Positions 1 through 7,396 of a stretch of 64,000 nucleotides of DNA are shown piece after piece; the first letter of the stretch is position 1, and each line of letters begins with the position of its first letter. Under the pieces are notes generated by a model. It ran no database searches. It saw nothing but the letters and a program-made list of their open reading frames with translations, and was not told the DNA's origin. Both the position numbers and the translations under genes were made by a program. Source of the DNA: Cupriavidus lacunae (GTDB lineage: Bacteria; Pseudomonadota; Gammaproteobacteria; Burkholderiales; Burkholderiaceae); NCBI RefSeq assembly GCF_003353055.1, contig NZ_QKWJ01000025.1:1-64000 (forward strand), given 5' to 3'.

Positions 1-144
1 GCGCAGCATCGCCGCGCTACGGCGCCGCGCGACTGCCCTCGGCTTCCAGATCCATCCCGTGGGGACAGCTTCATGATAATGGCACCCTCACGGTAGCCGT
101 CTTCAATTCGTTTCTCTGGAGGCTGAAGGGGCGGACATGCGCCC

Positions 145-231
145 TGGTGCGGCCGACGGGACTCGAACCCGTAAGCCTGGAAAGGCGGCAGATTTTAAGT
201 CTGCTGAGTCTACCAATTTCTCCACGGCCGC
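145..231 (-). tRNA. tRNA-Leu (anticodon UAA)
   Basis: The minus strand folds as a cloverleaf. The 7-bp acceptor GCGGCCG pairs with CGGCCGC, and the discriminator A and CCA are encoded (145-148). The anticodon stem GCAGA/UCUGC encloses the loop CUUAAAA, giving anticodon UAA. There is a long variable arm, as expected for leucine tRNA, and a TTCGAGTCCC-type T arm. The gene stands alone; no other tRNA is adjacent. Confidence 0.95.
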
Positions 232-374
232 ACGGCAAGCCCGGTATTGTGGTGGCTTCGCATCCCGGATGCAAGCGCGCAGCGGGAGAGGGTGCCGGCA
301 AGTGGCGCAATCCGGGGCCGCACTGCGTAGAAGTGACGGCATTGTTACGGCTGGTAACAATGTCGTGTGCGCGG

Positions 375-405
375 TTGCACCTGGAAATTTCCGAACCTCT
401 ACAAT
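375..405 (+). promoter_or_regulatory. candidate sigma-70 promoter of the exported protein gene at 441
   Basis: TTGCAC at 375-380 and TACAAT at 400-405 resemble -35 and -10 boxes. The spacer is 19 nt, longer than ideal. The sites lie about 35 nt upstream of the 441 start codon. This is a motif match only. Confidence 0.35.
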
Positions 406-440
406 ACCAATTAAGAGAAATCTCACATTGAGAGGCGGAT

Positions 441-770
441 ATGAAACGTTGGTGGCTCGCAGCATTCGGTATCGCGGCCGGGTTGGCGTCTGGGGCAGCA
501 ATGGCCCATGTAAGCGTCGGCGTGGCGGTCGGCGTGCCGGGCGTGGTGATTGGCGCGCCGGCCTACTATCCGCCCGCTCCGGTCTACTATGGCCCGCCGC
601 CCGTGGTCGTTGCCCCGGCGCCGGTCTACTATGCCCCGCGTCCGGTCTATTACGGTCCGGGCTACTATGGCCCGCCGCGCTATTACGGTGGCTACCGTGG
701 CGGCTACTATGGCCCGCCGGGATACCGTCATGGCCATGGTCATGGTCACGGCCGTTGGCGCGACGACTGA
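441..770 (+). CDS. small exported Pro/Tyr/Gly-rich protein
   Basis: A 109-residue protein with a clear Sec signal peptide (MKRWW, hydrophobic core, AMA cleavage site near residue 22). The mature part starts with HVSVGVAVGVPGVV and continues as PVYYGPPP-like Pro/Tyr/Gly repeats, ending in a His/Gly-rich tail (HGHGHGHGRWRDD). An AGAGGCGG ribosome-binding site precedes the ATG. Two other proteins in this window (17375 and 22624) share the 'V-V-I-G-V-P' start of the mature chain followed by a Pro/Tyr segment, so this is one of three paralogues. The function is unknown. The low-complexity composition suggests an envelope or surface role, and the His cluster could bind metal, but that is speculation. 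A strong terminator follows. Confidence 0.8.
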   Translation: MKRWWLAAFGIAAGLASGAAMAHVSVGVAVGVPGVVIGAPAYYPPAPVYYGPPPVVVAPAPVYYAPRPVYYGPGYYGPPRYYGGYRGGYYGPPGYRHGHGHGHGRWRDD

Positions 771-796
771 TGGCGCGTACCAAGCAAGCTTTTTGA

Positions 797-832
797 AAGA
801 GAAGGGGCCCTCCAGGGCCCCTTCTCTTTTTC
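797..832 (+). terminator. Rho-independent terminator
   Basis: A long GC-rich stem (AGAGAAGGGGCCCT pairing with AGGGCCCCTTCTCT) is followed by a TTTTTCTT tract, about 27 nt past the stop of the exported protein gene at 441-770. Confidence 0.85.
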
Positions 833-1041
833 TTGCGGCACTGCGACATGAAGACCACAGGGCAGTTCCAGCAAATTTACGTCTTTCTGATCGCCGTCAA
901 AATATTTGAACGGACTGCTCAAAGGATCACCTCTATCGATATAAGGGTTTTCCCCTAAACTAGGCCCATGACATCGTGATGACGCCTGCTTCGTGGCCTC
1001 CGCGGTGCCTGGACCAACCAAGAAGCAAGGGGAATCCCATC

Positions 1042-1299
1042 ATGAAGATCAAGCAAGCCGTTGTTGCCGCCGCCGCGCTGGCGGTGCTGGGCACTGTGTC
1101 CAACGCCTCGTTCGCCGCAGTCGGCAAGGTCGACCCGTATCTGGACGGCGCCAAGATCGGCGCAGTCGATCCGTACACCGACGGTGCCAGGGTGGGCAAG
1201 CCGGATCCGTTCACCGATGGCGCCCGCGTCAGCAAGGCCGACCCGTACACCGACGGCGCCAAGCTGGGCAAGCCCGATCCGTTCACCGACGGCGCCTGA
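1042..1299 (+). CDS. small exported protein made of five 12-residue DPYTDGA repeats
   Basis: An 85-residue protein. Residues 1-25 form a Sec signal peptide (MKIKQ, Ala-rich core, SFA cleavage). The whole mature chain (27-85) is five tandem 12-residue units of the pattern x-G-K-x-D-P-[YF]-x-D-G-A-[KR]; the last unit stops at DGA. The ATG was chosen because a ribosome site (AAGCAAGGGGAA) precedes it and it gives an intact signal peptide. The units are Asp-rich and regularly spaced, so repeated cation binding or a repetitive surface structure is possible. No family function is known to me. The gene has its own terminator and appears to be a single-gene transcript. Confidence 0.8.
   Translation: MKIKQAVVAAAALAVLGTVSNASFAAVGKVDPYLDGAKIGAVDPYTDGARVGKPDPFTDGARVSKADPYTDGAKLGKPDPFTDGA
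1120..1296 (+). repeat. five 36-bp coding tandem repeats
   Basis: These are 36-bp units in frame with the CDS at 1042-1299, four full and one shorter. Asp-Pro and Asp-Gly-Ala codons are conserved in all units, while the codons between them differ. The array is therefore held at protein level rather than being a fresh DNA duplication. Confidence 0.8.
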
Positions 1300-1322
1300 T
1301 CCCGGAACCGTGCCCGCATGAC

Positions 1323-1350
1323 AAATGGCCCGCCTCGCGCGGGCCATTTT
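1323..1350 (+). terminator. Rho-independent terminator
   Basis: AAATGGCCCGC pairs with GCGGGCCATTT across a 3-nt loop and is followed by TT. It lies 24 nt after the repeat-protein stop codon. Confidence 0.8.
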
Positions 1351-1458
1351 GCTGTGGGGCGCACCCCGGCACAGGTCGCGGCGGTGCGCCTGCCTGACGA
1401 TGGCGGGGGTGCGGCGCTATACTTCGGCCTCAACCAAATGAATGACCAGGAGAGTGGC

Positions 1459-1866
1459 ATGCAGCAAAAGACGGTTCTGACGGCAGACGACGTGAAGAAG
1501 GTCATGGCCGCAGCGGAAACCGAGGCGAAGAACCATCACTGGGCCGTGTCCATCGTCGTGGTCGACGACGGCGGCCATATGCTGGCCATGCAGCGCCTCG
1601 ACGGTGCCGCACCGATCTCGGCCTATATCGCCAGTGAGAAGGCCCGTACCTCGGCGCTGGGCCGCCGTGAGTCGAAGATCTATGAAGACATGATCAACAA
1701 CGGCCGCCAATCGTTCATGACGGCGCCCCTGCTGCAAGGCATGCTGGAGGGCGGCGTGCCCATCGTCTGCAATGAGCAGGTGGTTGGTGCCGTGGGCGTG
1801 TCGGGCGTGAAGTCGACCGAAGACGCGCAGATCGCGCGTGCCGGCATCGCCGCGCTGGGCCTGTAA
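1459..1866 (+). CDS. GlcG/HbpS family heme-binding-like protein
   Basis: A 135-residue single-domain protein of the GlcG/HbpS (DUF336) family. It has the typical N-terminal helix (residues 6-25), the 'SIVVVDDGGHMLAMQRLDGA' strand-turn, the SAYIASEKARTSA helix and the C-terminal GAVGVSG segment. Family members include Streptomyces HbpS, which binds heme and senses redox stress, and the GlcG protein of glycolate operons. No signal peptide is visible, so it is probably cytoplasmic. The ATG at 1459 is preceded by AGGAGAG at good spacing; an upstream in-frame ATG at 1438 lacks this. It sits next to hemP and the TonB block, which favours a heme-related role over glycolate, but this is inference from position. 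Confidence 0.85.
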   Translation: MQQKTVLTADDVKKVMAAAETEAKNHHWAVSIVVVDDGGHMLAMQRLDGAAPISAYIASEKARTSALGRRESKIYEDMINNGRQSFMTAPLLQGMLEGGVPIVCNEQVVGAVGVSGVKSTEDAQIARAGIAALGL

Positions 1867-1923
1867 GGCCATTGGCCTACCAATGCGCCGGCGCTTGGGC
1901 TGACCATCGCGCCGGCGCATGAA

Positions 1924-1955
1924 AAAGCCCCGCAGGCATGGCCTGCGGGGCGGCA
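1924..1955 (-). terminator. minus-strand terminator downstream of hemP
   Basis: Read on the minus strand, GCCCCGCAGG pairs with CCTGCGGGGC and is followed by TTTTTC. No such U tract exists on the plus strand. It ends transcription coming from the hemP side about 207 nt beyond the hemP stop. Confidence 0.75.
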
Positions 1956-2158
1956 TAAAAGAGGGCATGGCTGGGTGCGGTCGGCCTGGCGTGGGGTCTG
2001 AATCCCGCCCGCGAACACTACCTAGCTACTACCCAACACCTCGTTCCGAGGTGGTCCCCACAAAAGTCTTTACTGCCACCTGTGTGGCGCCCGCGCGCGG
2101 CGCGGGTCTCGATCGTTTCCCTTTGGCTTCCGCCTCGCGGCAGCGCCGCGGGGCCGCG
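1956..2158 (-). other. non-coding stretch between hemP and its terminator (long 3' UTR or small RNA candidate)
   Basis: I see no convincing gene here on either strand. The minus strand contains several short hairpins (for example CACCTCG/CGAGGTG near 2038-2053, GCCAC/GTGGC near 2074-2087 and CCCGCG/CGCGGG near 2098-2114) before the terminator at 1924-1955. A Fur-controlled hemP transcript would carry this as a 200-nt structured tail. Confidence 0.4.
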
Positions 2159-2488
2159 TCATTTCGTCAGGATCAGCTTGCCGTAGCGCGTCACGCGCAG
2201 CGTGTAGACCTCGCCGTTATGCAGGATCGGCAGGGTATTGGCGCCGCGCATGATGGCATCCAGCGCCACCGGCTCGCCGGCCGGCGCCGACGACAGGCTG
2301 TCGCGCACCAGCGCCTCCAGGCGGGCGGGCAGCGCCGCCACGGCGGACTTCACGGAAGCGATGGCCGACGGCGCGGCCTTCGCGCCGGCCTCACGGCGCG
2401 GTTGCGCGGCCACCTCGACGCGGCGCAGTGACAGCCGGCGGCGGGTGACTTCGCGCGGTTGCGACAGCGGCAGGGTAAGTGTGCTCAT
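2159..2488 (-). CDS. hemP: hemin uptake protein HemP
   Basis: A 109-residue protein whose C-terminal 40 residues match the HemP family: 'ILHNGEVYTLRVTRYGKLILTK'-type ending with the invariant GKLILTK. The family is usually about 60 residues; here an Ala/Arg-rich N-terminal extension is present. HemP proteins accompany heme receptors, and in related Burkholderia a homologue acts as a regulator of heme uptake; the mechanism cannot be read from sequence. ATG ATG at the start gives two candidates; the second (2488) is 7 nt from a GGAG ribosome site and is preferred. A strong Fur-box match lies about 80 nt upstream, so iron repression is likely. Confidence 0.9.
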   Translation of the reverse strand: MSTLTLPLSQPREVTRRRLSLRRVEVAAQPRREAGAKAAPSAIASVKSAVAALPARLEALVRDSLSSAPAGEPVALDAIMRGANTLPILHNGEVYTLRVTRYGKLILTK

Positions 2489-2568
2489 CATCTGGCTCCG
2501 TTCTGCAATAAGGGAGGGCAATCAGGGGAGGGCGCGCCGCTCGTGGCGCAGTCGATGGAATGATATTA

Positions 2569-2587
2569 AATGAGAATTGTTATCATT
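2569..2587 (-). promoter_or_regulatory. Fur box upstream of hemP
   Basis: AATGAGAATTGTTATCATT is a 19-bp near-palindrome close to the Fur consensus (GATAATGATAATCATTATC). It lies in an AT-rich patch within otherwise GC-rich DNA, about 80 bp upstream of hemP, consistent with iron-dependent repression. Confidence 0.75.
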
Positions 2588-2642
2588 ACAATAGCCTTCG
2601 ACTAAGATTCGGACAACGGCTATGAACTGGCTGGAAGGGCAC

Positions 2643-2686
2643 GCGGAACGACAAAGGGCACCCTGAGTTGCCCTTTGTCGTTCCGC
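2643..2686. repeat. perfect 18-bp inverted repeat (stem-loop) after exbD
   Basis: GCGGAACGACAAAGGGCA at 2643-2660 is exactly repeated in inverted form at 2669-2686, with an 8-nt loop. There is no T tract on either side. It sits just past the exbD stop and upstream of the hemP promoter, so it may end or protect the exbD transcript. It could be Rho-independent only weakly. Confidence 0.7.
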
Positions 2687-2706
2687 AAGCGCCTGGCGGC
2701 GCCCGC

Positions 2707-3120
<414 letters not shown>

Positions 3121-3141
3121 GATGACTTCCTTGCTAGCGGT

Positions 3142-3870
3142 TTAGCGCTGTGCCGCGGCCAGGCGCACGGTGCCGTCCTCGGTGCGGGCGCCGCTGGGGC
3201 GCACGCGCGCGCCGGTGACGAAGTAGGCGTGCAGGTCGTGGGCAAAGCGGTTGAGCTTCGAGATCACCGACTTGTTGCCGCGGGTGAGGGCGTTATAGCC
3301 CAGCACCGCGGGAATTGCCACGGCCAGGCCGAAGGCGGTCATGATCAGCGCCTCGCCCACGGGGCCGGCAACCTTGTCGATGGTCGGCACGCCCGAGGCG
3401 CCGATGCCGATCAGCGCGTGGTAGATGCCCCACACGGTGCCGAACAGGCCGACGAACGGTGCGGTCGAGCCCACCGAGGCCAGCACTGCCAGGCCCGACT
3501 GCATATGCGCCACCGAGTCATCGATGGAGCTCTTGAGCGAACGGGTCAGCCAGTCGGAGATGTCCATCACGTCGTGCAGTTGCGGCTGGCTGGCGCGATG
3601 GTGCTGGGCCGCTTCCTTGCCGGCAACGGCCAGCGTGCGGAACGGGTTGGCATCGCTGGCGCCCAGGGTTTCGAGGGCGTGGTCGAAGTCGTCCGAGTGC
3701 CAGAAACGCTTTTCCGCGCCATGCGCCATCTTCTTCAGGCGCACCAGATCCCACGCCTTGGTAAGGATCACGATCCATGAGGAGAGCGACATGATCAGCA
3801 GAATGATCGCGGTCGCACGCATGACGAAGTCGCCTTGCGTCCAGAGGTGGGAGAGTCCGAGGTCCTGCAT
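3142..3870 (-). CDS. exbB: biopolymer transport protein ExbB (MotA/TolQ/ExbB family)
   Basis: A 242-residue protein with three membrane helices: one near residues 15-37 (TAIILLIMSLSSWIVILTKA), then a large cytoplasmic loop, and two more near 130-150 and 175-197 with the family pattern 'GLFGTVWGIYHAL' and 'GPVGEALIMTAFGLAVAIPAV'. The length is normal for the family. It forms the pentameric proton channel around ExbD that drives TonB. It could in principle be TolQ, but the direct linkage to tonB and a Fur-box-like site makes ExbB the better call. Confidence 0.95.
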   Translation of the reverse strand: MQDLGLSHLWTQGDFVMRATAIILLIMSLSSWIVILTKAWDLVRLKKMAHGAEKRFWHSDDFDHALETLGASDANPFRTLAVAGKEAAQHHRASQPQLHDVMDISDWLTRSLKSSIDDSVAHMQSGLAVLASVGSTAPFVGLFGTVWGIYHALIGIGASGVPTIDKVAGPVGEALIMTAFGLAVAIPAVLGYNALTRGNKSVISKLNRFAHDLHAYFVTGARVRPSGARTEDGTVRLAAAQR

Positions 3871-3941
3871 GTGTTGGTTCCTGGTGAGTTCGCTTGGTTT
3901 AGGTCAGATCAGTCAGATAGATCAGAGATCGGAAATCGGGG

Positions 3942-4601
3942 TCAGTTCAGTTCGAAGCCGATCGGCTGCTGCGCCGTGACGGCAACGGCACGGCCGTTGT
4001 CCAGGTATGGTTTGCAGCGCATGCCCTGCACGGCTTCCACCGCGGCCTGGTCCAGCCGCGACGATCCGCTCGACGACACCACGGCAGTCTTCACGACCTT
4101 GCCGCCCTCGTCGGTGGTCAGGCGCACCACGGCCTTGCCGGTCTCGCCCATGCGGCGCGACTGGGCAGGATACTTCGGTTGCGGCGGCGTGCACTGGATT
4201 TCGCCGATGCCGACGGCGCGCGGCGCGGCGGATACTGGTGCCGGGGCGGGTTCAGGGGCCGGTGCCGGGGGTGCGGGCGGCGCGGGCGGGGCCTCGGGCG
4301 CATTCGGCGTCGGCGGCAGGCTGGCCACCGGCTGCGGGGTCGGCCTGGGCTGCGGCGGGGTCGGCTTGGGCGTGGTCACCTTCACCTGCTTGGGCGGGGT
4401 TTCCTGCTTGGGCTGGGATTTGGGCGGCGCCGGCGGGGCTTCCTGCCTGGGAGGCTCCAGTGGAATGATGCGCGCGATGATCTCGGGCGCGATCACGGCC
4501 TCGGTGAGCTTGCGGCCCAGGCCGCTCTGGATCAGGTAGAGCAGGCCGACGTGGAACAGCAGTACGGCGAGCGTAATCTTGAAGAAGCGTTGGTCGAACA
4601 T
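3942..4601 (-). CDS. tonB: energy transducer TonB
   Basis: A 219-residue protein with an uncleaved N-terminal membrane anchor (residues 8-25, ITLAVLLFHVGLLYLIQ), a long Pro/Lys/Glu/Ala-rich spacer (about 52-135) that spans the periplasm, and a C-terminal TonB domain with the family pattern 'YPAQSRRMGETGKAVVRL'. It transmits energy from ExbB/ExbD to outer-membrane receptors. It is first of the three Ton genes, 70 nt before exbB, and just downstream of a 21-codon membrane ORF that follows a Fur-box-like site. No TonB-dependent receptor is in the window. Confidence 0.95.
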   Translation of the reverse strand: MFDQRFFKITLAVLLFHVGLLYLIQSGLGRKLTEAVIAPEIIARIIPLEPPRQEAPPAPPKSQPKQETPPKQVKVTTPKPTPPQPRPTPQPVASLPPTPNAPEAPPAPPAPPAPAPEPAPAPVSAAPRAVGIGEIQCTPPQPKYPAQSRRMGETGKAVVRLTTDEGGKVVKTAVVSSSGSSRLDQAAVEAVQGMRCKPYLDNGRAVAVTAQQPIGFELN

Positions 4602-4651
4602 GTGTCAACAACAAAAGTCTGCCGGCGGCGGCACCGCAGCGGCTGTGCGCG

Positions 4652-4717
4652 TCACTTGCGATAGAACAGGATCAGCGAGATGCCGCAACCGACCAGCAGG
4701 CTAAGCAGCAATTCCAT
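4652..4717 (-). CDS. 21-residue membrane peptide upstream of tonB
   Basis: The peptide MELLLSLLVGCGISLILFYR+K is almost entirely one hydrophobic helix with a basic YRK end. Its ATG is preceded by a good ribosome site (AAGGAG, 8 nt before the start), and it ends 50 nt before tonB in the same orientation. It lies directly after the Fur-box-like region, so it is positioned as the first gene of the tonB-exbBD operon. The size suggests a small membrane protein or a leader peptide. No known family is recognised. The good ribosome site and hydrophobic-plus-basic composition make it more than a random short frame. Confidence 0.55.
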   Translation of the reverse strand: MELLLSLLVGCGISLILFYRK

Positions 4718-5082
4718 GATAAACGCTCCTTCAACTCGGTTGCCGTGGGAGCGCCACTCTGGGGCAGCGTGTCAGCTGCTTAGTATAAACGATAATGATT
4801 CTTATTTGTTGTGATTTGTGCGTCGCAACTGGAATTTTCCGCCCTGGCACGTTATACCGGCAAGTCCAGACAGTAGTTACGGAGGTCAGACAGTGGTGCG
4901 CGCGCATTGGCGCCCTGGCACCTTGCTGCGCTTCGGTGCCCCAGGCCACAGTCGCTGGCGCCCGTTGCGCACGGGCATGCGCGAATGGCATCAAAGCGCG
5001 CTAGCATAGGAAGAAACAGCAGACGTGGCGGTGCGCCGGTCGCGGCCCCGCCATCGCGCATAGCGCATTCAGGGACCCGTCC
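4718..5082. other. intergenic region between the tonB operon and the AAA ATPase gene
   Basis: 365 bases without a convincing gene. The AT-rich left half (4775-4830) carries the Fur-box-like site and presumably the promoter of the tonB operon. The right half is GC-rich and must hold the promoter of the divergent ATPase gene, though no clear -35/-10 pair was found. Confidence 0.6.
4791..4809 (-). promoter_or_regulatory. Fur box-like site upstream of the tonB operon
   Basis: GATAATGATTCTTATTTGT matches the first half of the Fur consensus (GATAATGAT) exactly and the second half loosely. It is about 75 bp upstream of the small membrane ORF that precedes tonB. Confidence 0.65.
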
Positions 5083-7383
5083 ATGGACTTCACACGTTTT
5101 GCTGAAGATGACCGATCGACGATTCTGCGCTCCATGCCTGGCACGTCGTCCAGTTCAGCGCTGGACTGGATGTGCGCCCAGTTTGCCCTGCGCGTGGTCT
5201 GCGCACTGGGCCCGCGCTTCAACCTGCGCAGCAATATCAACGACGTCCTGACCGTCAGCGCGCAGGAAATGGTGTGGCCGTACGGCGTGGTGCTGCGCGT
5301 GCAGCGCTTCCTGGCCGCGCGCTGCGCCGACATGCCTGCGTGGAAGGGCACCGGCCGCCTGAGCCCGGAAGAATTCCTTGACCGCCACGGCCAGTGGAAC
5401 AGCGCCTTCGACGAAAGCGCGCTGTTCTATTACCTGGACGAGTACGTCAAGCACCACGCCAAGGACATGTTCGCCGTGTTCGATGCCTCGGCCGCTGCCA
5501 TCGCCCAGCGCCTGGAAGGCGAGCGCGTGCTGCTGGTGCGCAATATCGACATGCTCAGCCATGTACTGGACCTGCCCGAGCACGAGCGCAAGCTGCTGCT
5601 GTATGCGGCGCTGGCCAAGTACAAGCGCGACCTGCGCGCGGTGATGGTGGACTGCAAGGTGGCGCACAGCCAGGAGGCATTCCAGATCCTGGCCGGGCTG
5701 ACCGGCGCCGGTGCGGCCGACGTGGCCGCTTCGCTGCGGCCAGGCTCACGGCTGGAGACCCTGAACCTGATCGAGCAGCCGCTGCCGGAAAACAGCGTGA
5801 CCGACCTGGGCGACCTGATGCGGCTCTCGGACCGGCTGCTGCACGTGCTGCTTGGCAACTATGCCAACGAGGCCGAGATGATGGCGGTGTTCACGCGCCC
5901 GGCCGCGCCGCCCACGCTGACCACTGCCGACTATCCGCATGTCGAGACCGATGCCCGCTACCTTTGCGCGCTGCTGGCCAATGCCACGCGCCAGCATGCC
6001 AGCGGCGTCAATGTGCTGATCTACGGCCCGCCCGGCACCGGCAAGACCGAGTTCGCGCGGCTGCTGGCGCGCGAGGCCGGCTGCGAGCTGTATGAGGTGG
6101 ATTGTTTGGACCGCGACGGCAACAGCCTGTCGGGCAAGGACCGCTACCGCTCGCTGCAGGTGTCGCAGGCCTTCCTGCGCGGGCGCGCCCATACCGCGCT
6201 GCTGTTCGACGAGGTAGAAGACGTCTTCCCCGGCAGCGCGCGCGAGCTGATGAGCCTGTTCGGCCAGGAAGATACGCGCGCCTCGGTCAACGGCAAGGCC
6301 TGGGTCAACCAGACGCTTGAGCAGAACCCGGTGCCGGTGATCTGGATCTCGAATTCGATCCGGCAGATCGACCCGGCCTACCTGCGCCGCTTCCAGTTCC
6401 ACCTTGAGCTGAAAATCCCGCCGCCGCTGGTGCGCGAGAACATCATCCGCAAGCACCTGGGCGGCCTGGATGTCAGCGACGCCTTCATCACCGGCCTGGC
6501 CGGGCGCAAGACGCTGACGCCGGCACAGGTGCAGTCGGCCGCGCGCTTTGTCGAACTGGCACGGCCCGACGTGGAAGAACCGGTGGAAGCGCTGATCCTG
6601 CGCCAGCTGGAACACGCCGACCGCGCCATGGGGCTGCGCCCCGAGGCCGAGGCGCGGCCGGTGGTCACGCACTACCGGCTGGAGAACCTGCACCTGGAAA
6701 CCCGCTACGAGGTGGTCAAGATGGTCGACGCGCTGCGCGTGCGCCAGCGCGGCACGCTGTGCTTCTATGGTCCGCCCGGCACCGGCAAGACCGCGCTGGC
6801 CGAGCATATGGCGGCCGAGCTGGACCTGCCGCTGATGATCCGCCGCGCCTCGGACCTGATGAGCAAGTATGTGGGCGAGACCGAGCAGCAGATCGCCGCC
6901 ATGTTCGCGCGCGCCGAAGAGGACGGCGCGGTGCTGCTGCTGGACGAGGCCGACAGCTTCATGCAGAGCCGCCAGCAGGCGGTGCGCAACTATGAGATCT
7001 CCGAGGTCAACGAGATGCTGCAGGGCATGGAGCGCTTCAACGGCATCTTTATCTGCACCACCAACCTGTTCGACCGCATCGACGAGGCCGCGCTGCGGCG
7101 TTTCTCGTTCAAGATCCGCTTCCTGGCGCTCAAGCCCTCGCAGCGCGTGGCAATGTTTGTCGACGAGGCGCTCGACGGCGACGCCGCCGGCCTGACCGAC
7201 AGCATGCGCCGTGAGCTCGATACGATGGATTGCCTGACGCCGGGCGACTTTGCCACGGTCAAGCGCCAGTGCGTGCTGCTGGGCGAGGCGCTGACGCCCG
7301 ATGAATTCCTGGCGCAGCTGCGCCAGGAGCATGCGATCAAGCCCGAGGTGCGCGAGCACCGGCCGCTGGGCTTCCTGCAGTAG
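5083..7383 (+). CDS. double-AAA ATPase with a distinct N-terminal domain
   Basis: A 766-residue protein. Residues 1-280 are an unassigned domain. Two AAA modules follow. Module 1 has Walker A GPPGTGKT at 315-322 and Walker B 'ALLFDEVEDVF'. Module 2 has Walker A GPPGTGKT at 563-570, a pore-type KYVGE motif, Walker B 'VLLLDEADSF', and both modules keep the 'LRRFxF' segment. Both sites look competent to bind ATP. The tandem layout resembles CDC48/NSF-type unfoldases, but the N domain is not one I recognise. No signal peptide or membrane segment is seen. It appears to be a single-gene transcript, convergent with murI 13 nt away. Client and role are unknown. Confidence 0.85.
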   Translation: MDFTRFAEDDRSTILRSMPGTSSSSALDWMCAQFALRVVCALGPRFNLRSNINDVLTVSAQEMVWPYGVVLRVQRFLAARCADMPAWKGTGRLSPEEFLDRHGQWNSAFDESALFYYLDEYVKHHAKDMFAVFDASAAAIAQRLEGERVLLVRNIDMLSHVLDLPEHERKLLLYAALAKYKRDLRAVMVDCKVAHSQEAFQILAGLTGAGAADVAASLRPGSRLETLNLIEQPLPENSVTDLGDLMRLSDRLLHVLLGNYANEAEMMAVFTRPAAPPTLTTADYPHVETDARYLCALLANATRQHASGVNVLIYGPPGTGKTEFARLLAREAGCELYEVDCLDRDGNSLSGKDRYRSLQVSQAFLRGRAHTALLFDEVEDVFPGSARELMSLFGQEDTRASVNGKAWVNQTLEQNPVPVIWISNSIRQIDPAYLRRFQFHLELKIPPPLVRENIIRKHLGGLDVSDAFITGLAGRKTLTPAQVQSAARFVELARPDVEEPVEALILRQLEHADRAMGLRPEAEARPVVTHYRLENLHLETRYEVVKMVDALRVRQRGTLCFYGPPGTGKTALAEHMAAELDLPLMIRRASDLMSKYVGETEQQIAAMFARAEEDGAVLLLDEADSFMQSRQQAVRNYEISEVNEMLQGMERFNGIFICTTNLFDRIDEAALRRFSFKIRFLALKPSQRVAMFVDEALDGDAAGLTDSMRRELDTMDCLTPGDFATVKRQCVLLGEALTPDEFLAQLRQEHAIKPEVREHRPLGFLQ

Positions 7384-7396
7384 GGGAAGGCGCCGG

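Noticed and set aside
1..144. Gene remnant before the tRNA-Leu
   Set aside because: No convincing frame, ribosome site or structure could be supported at the window edge.
5746..7359. A 537-codon minus-strand frame antisense to the AAA ATPase
   Set aside because: It is the shadow of the coding strand in high-GC DNA; His/Gln/Arg-rich, no family, no ribosome site.
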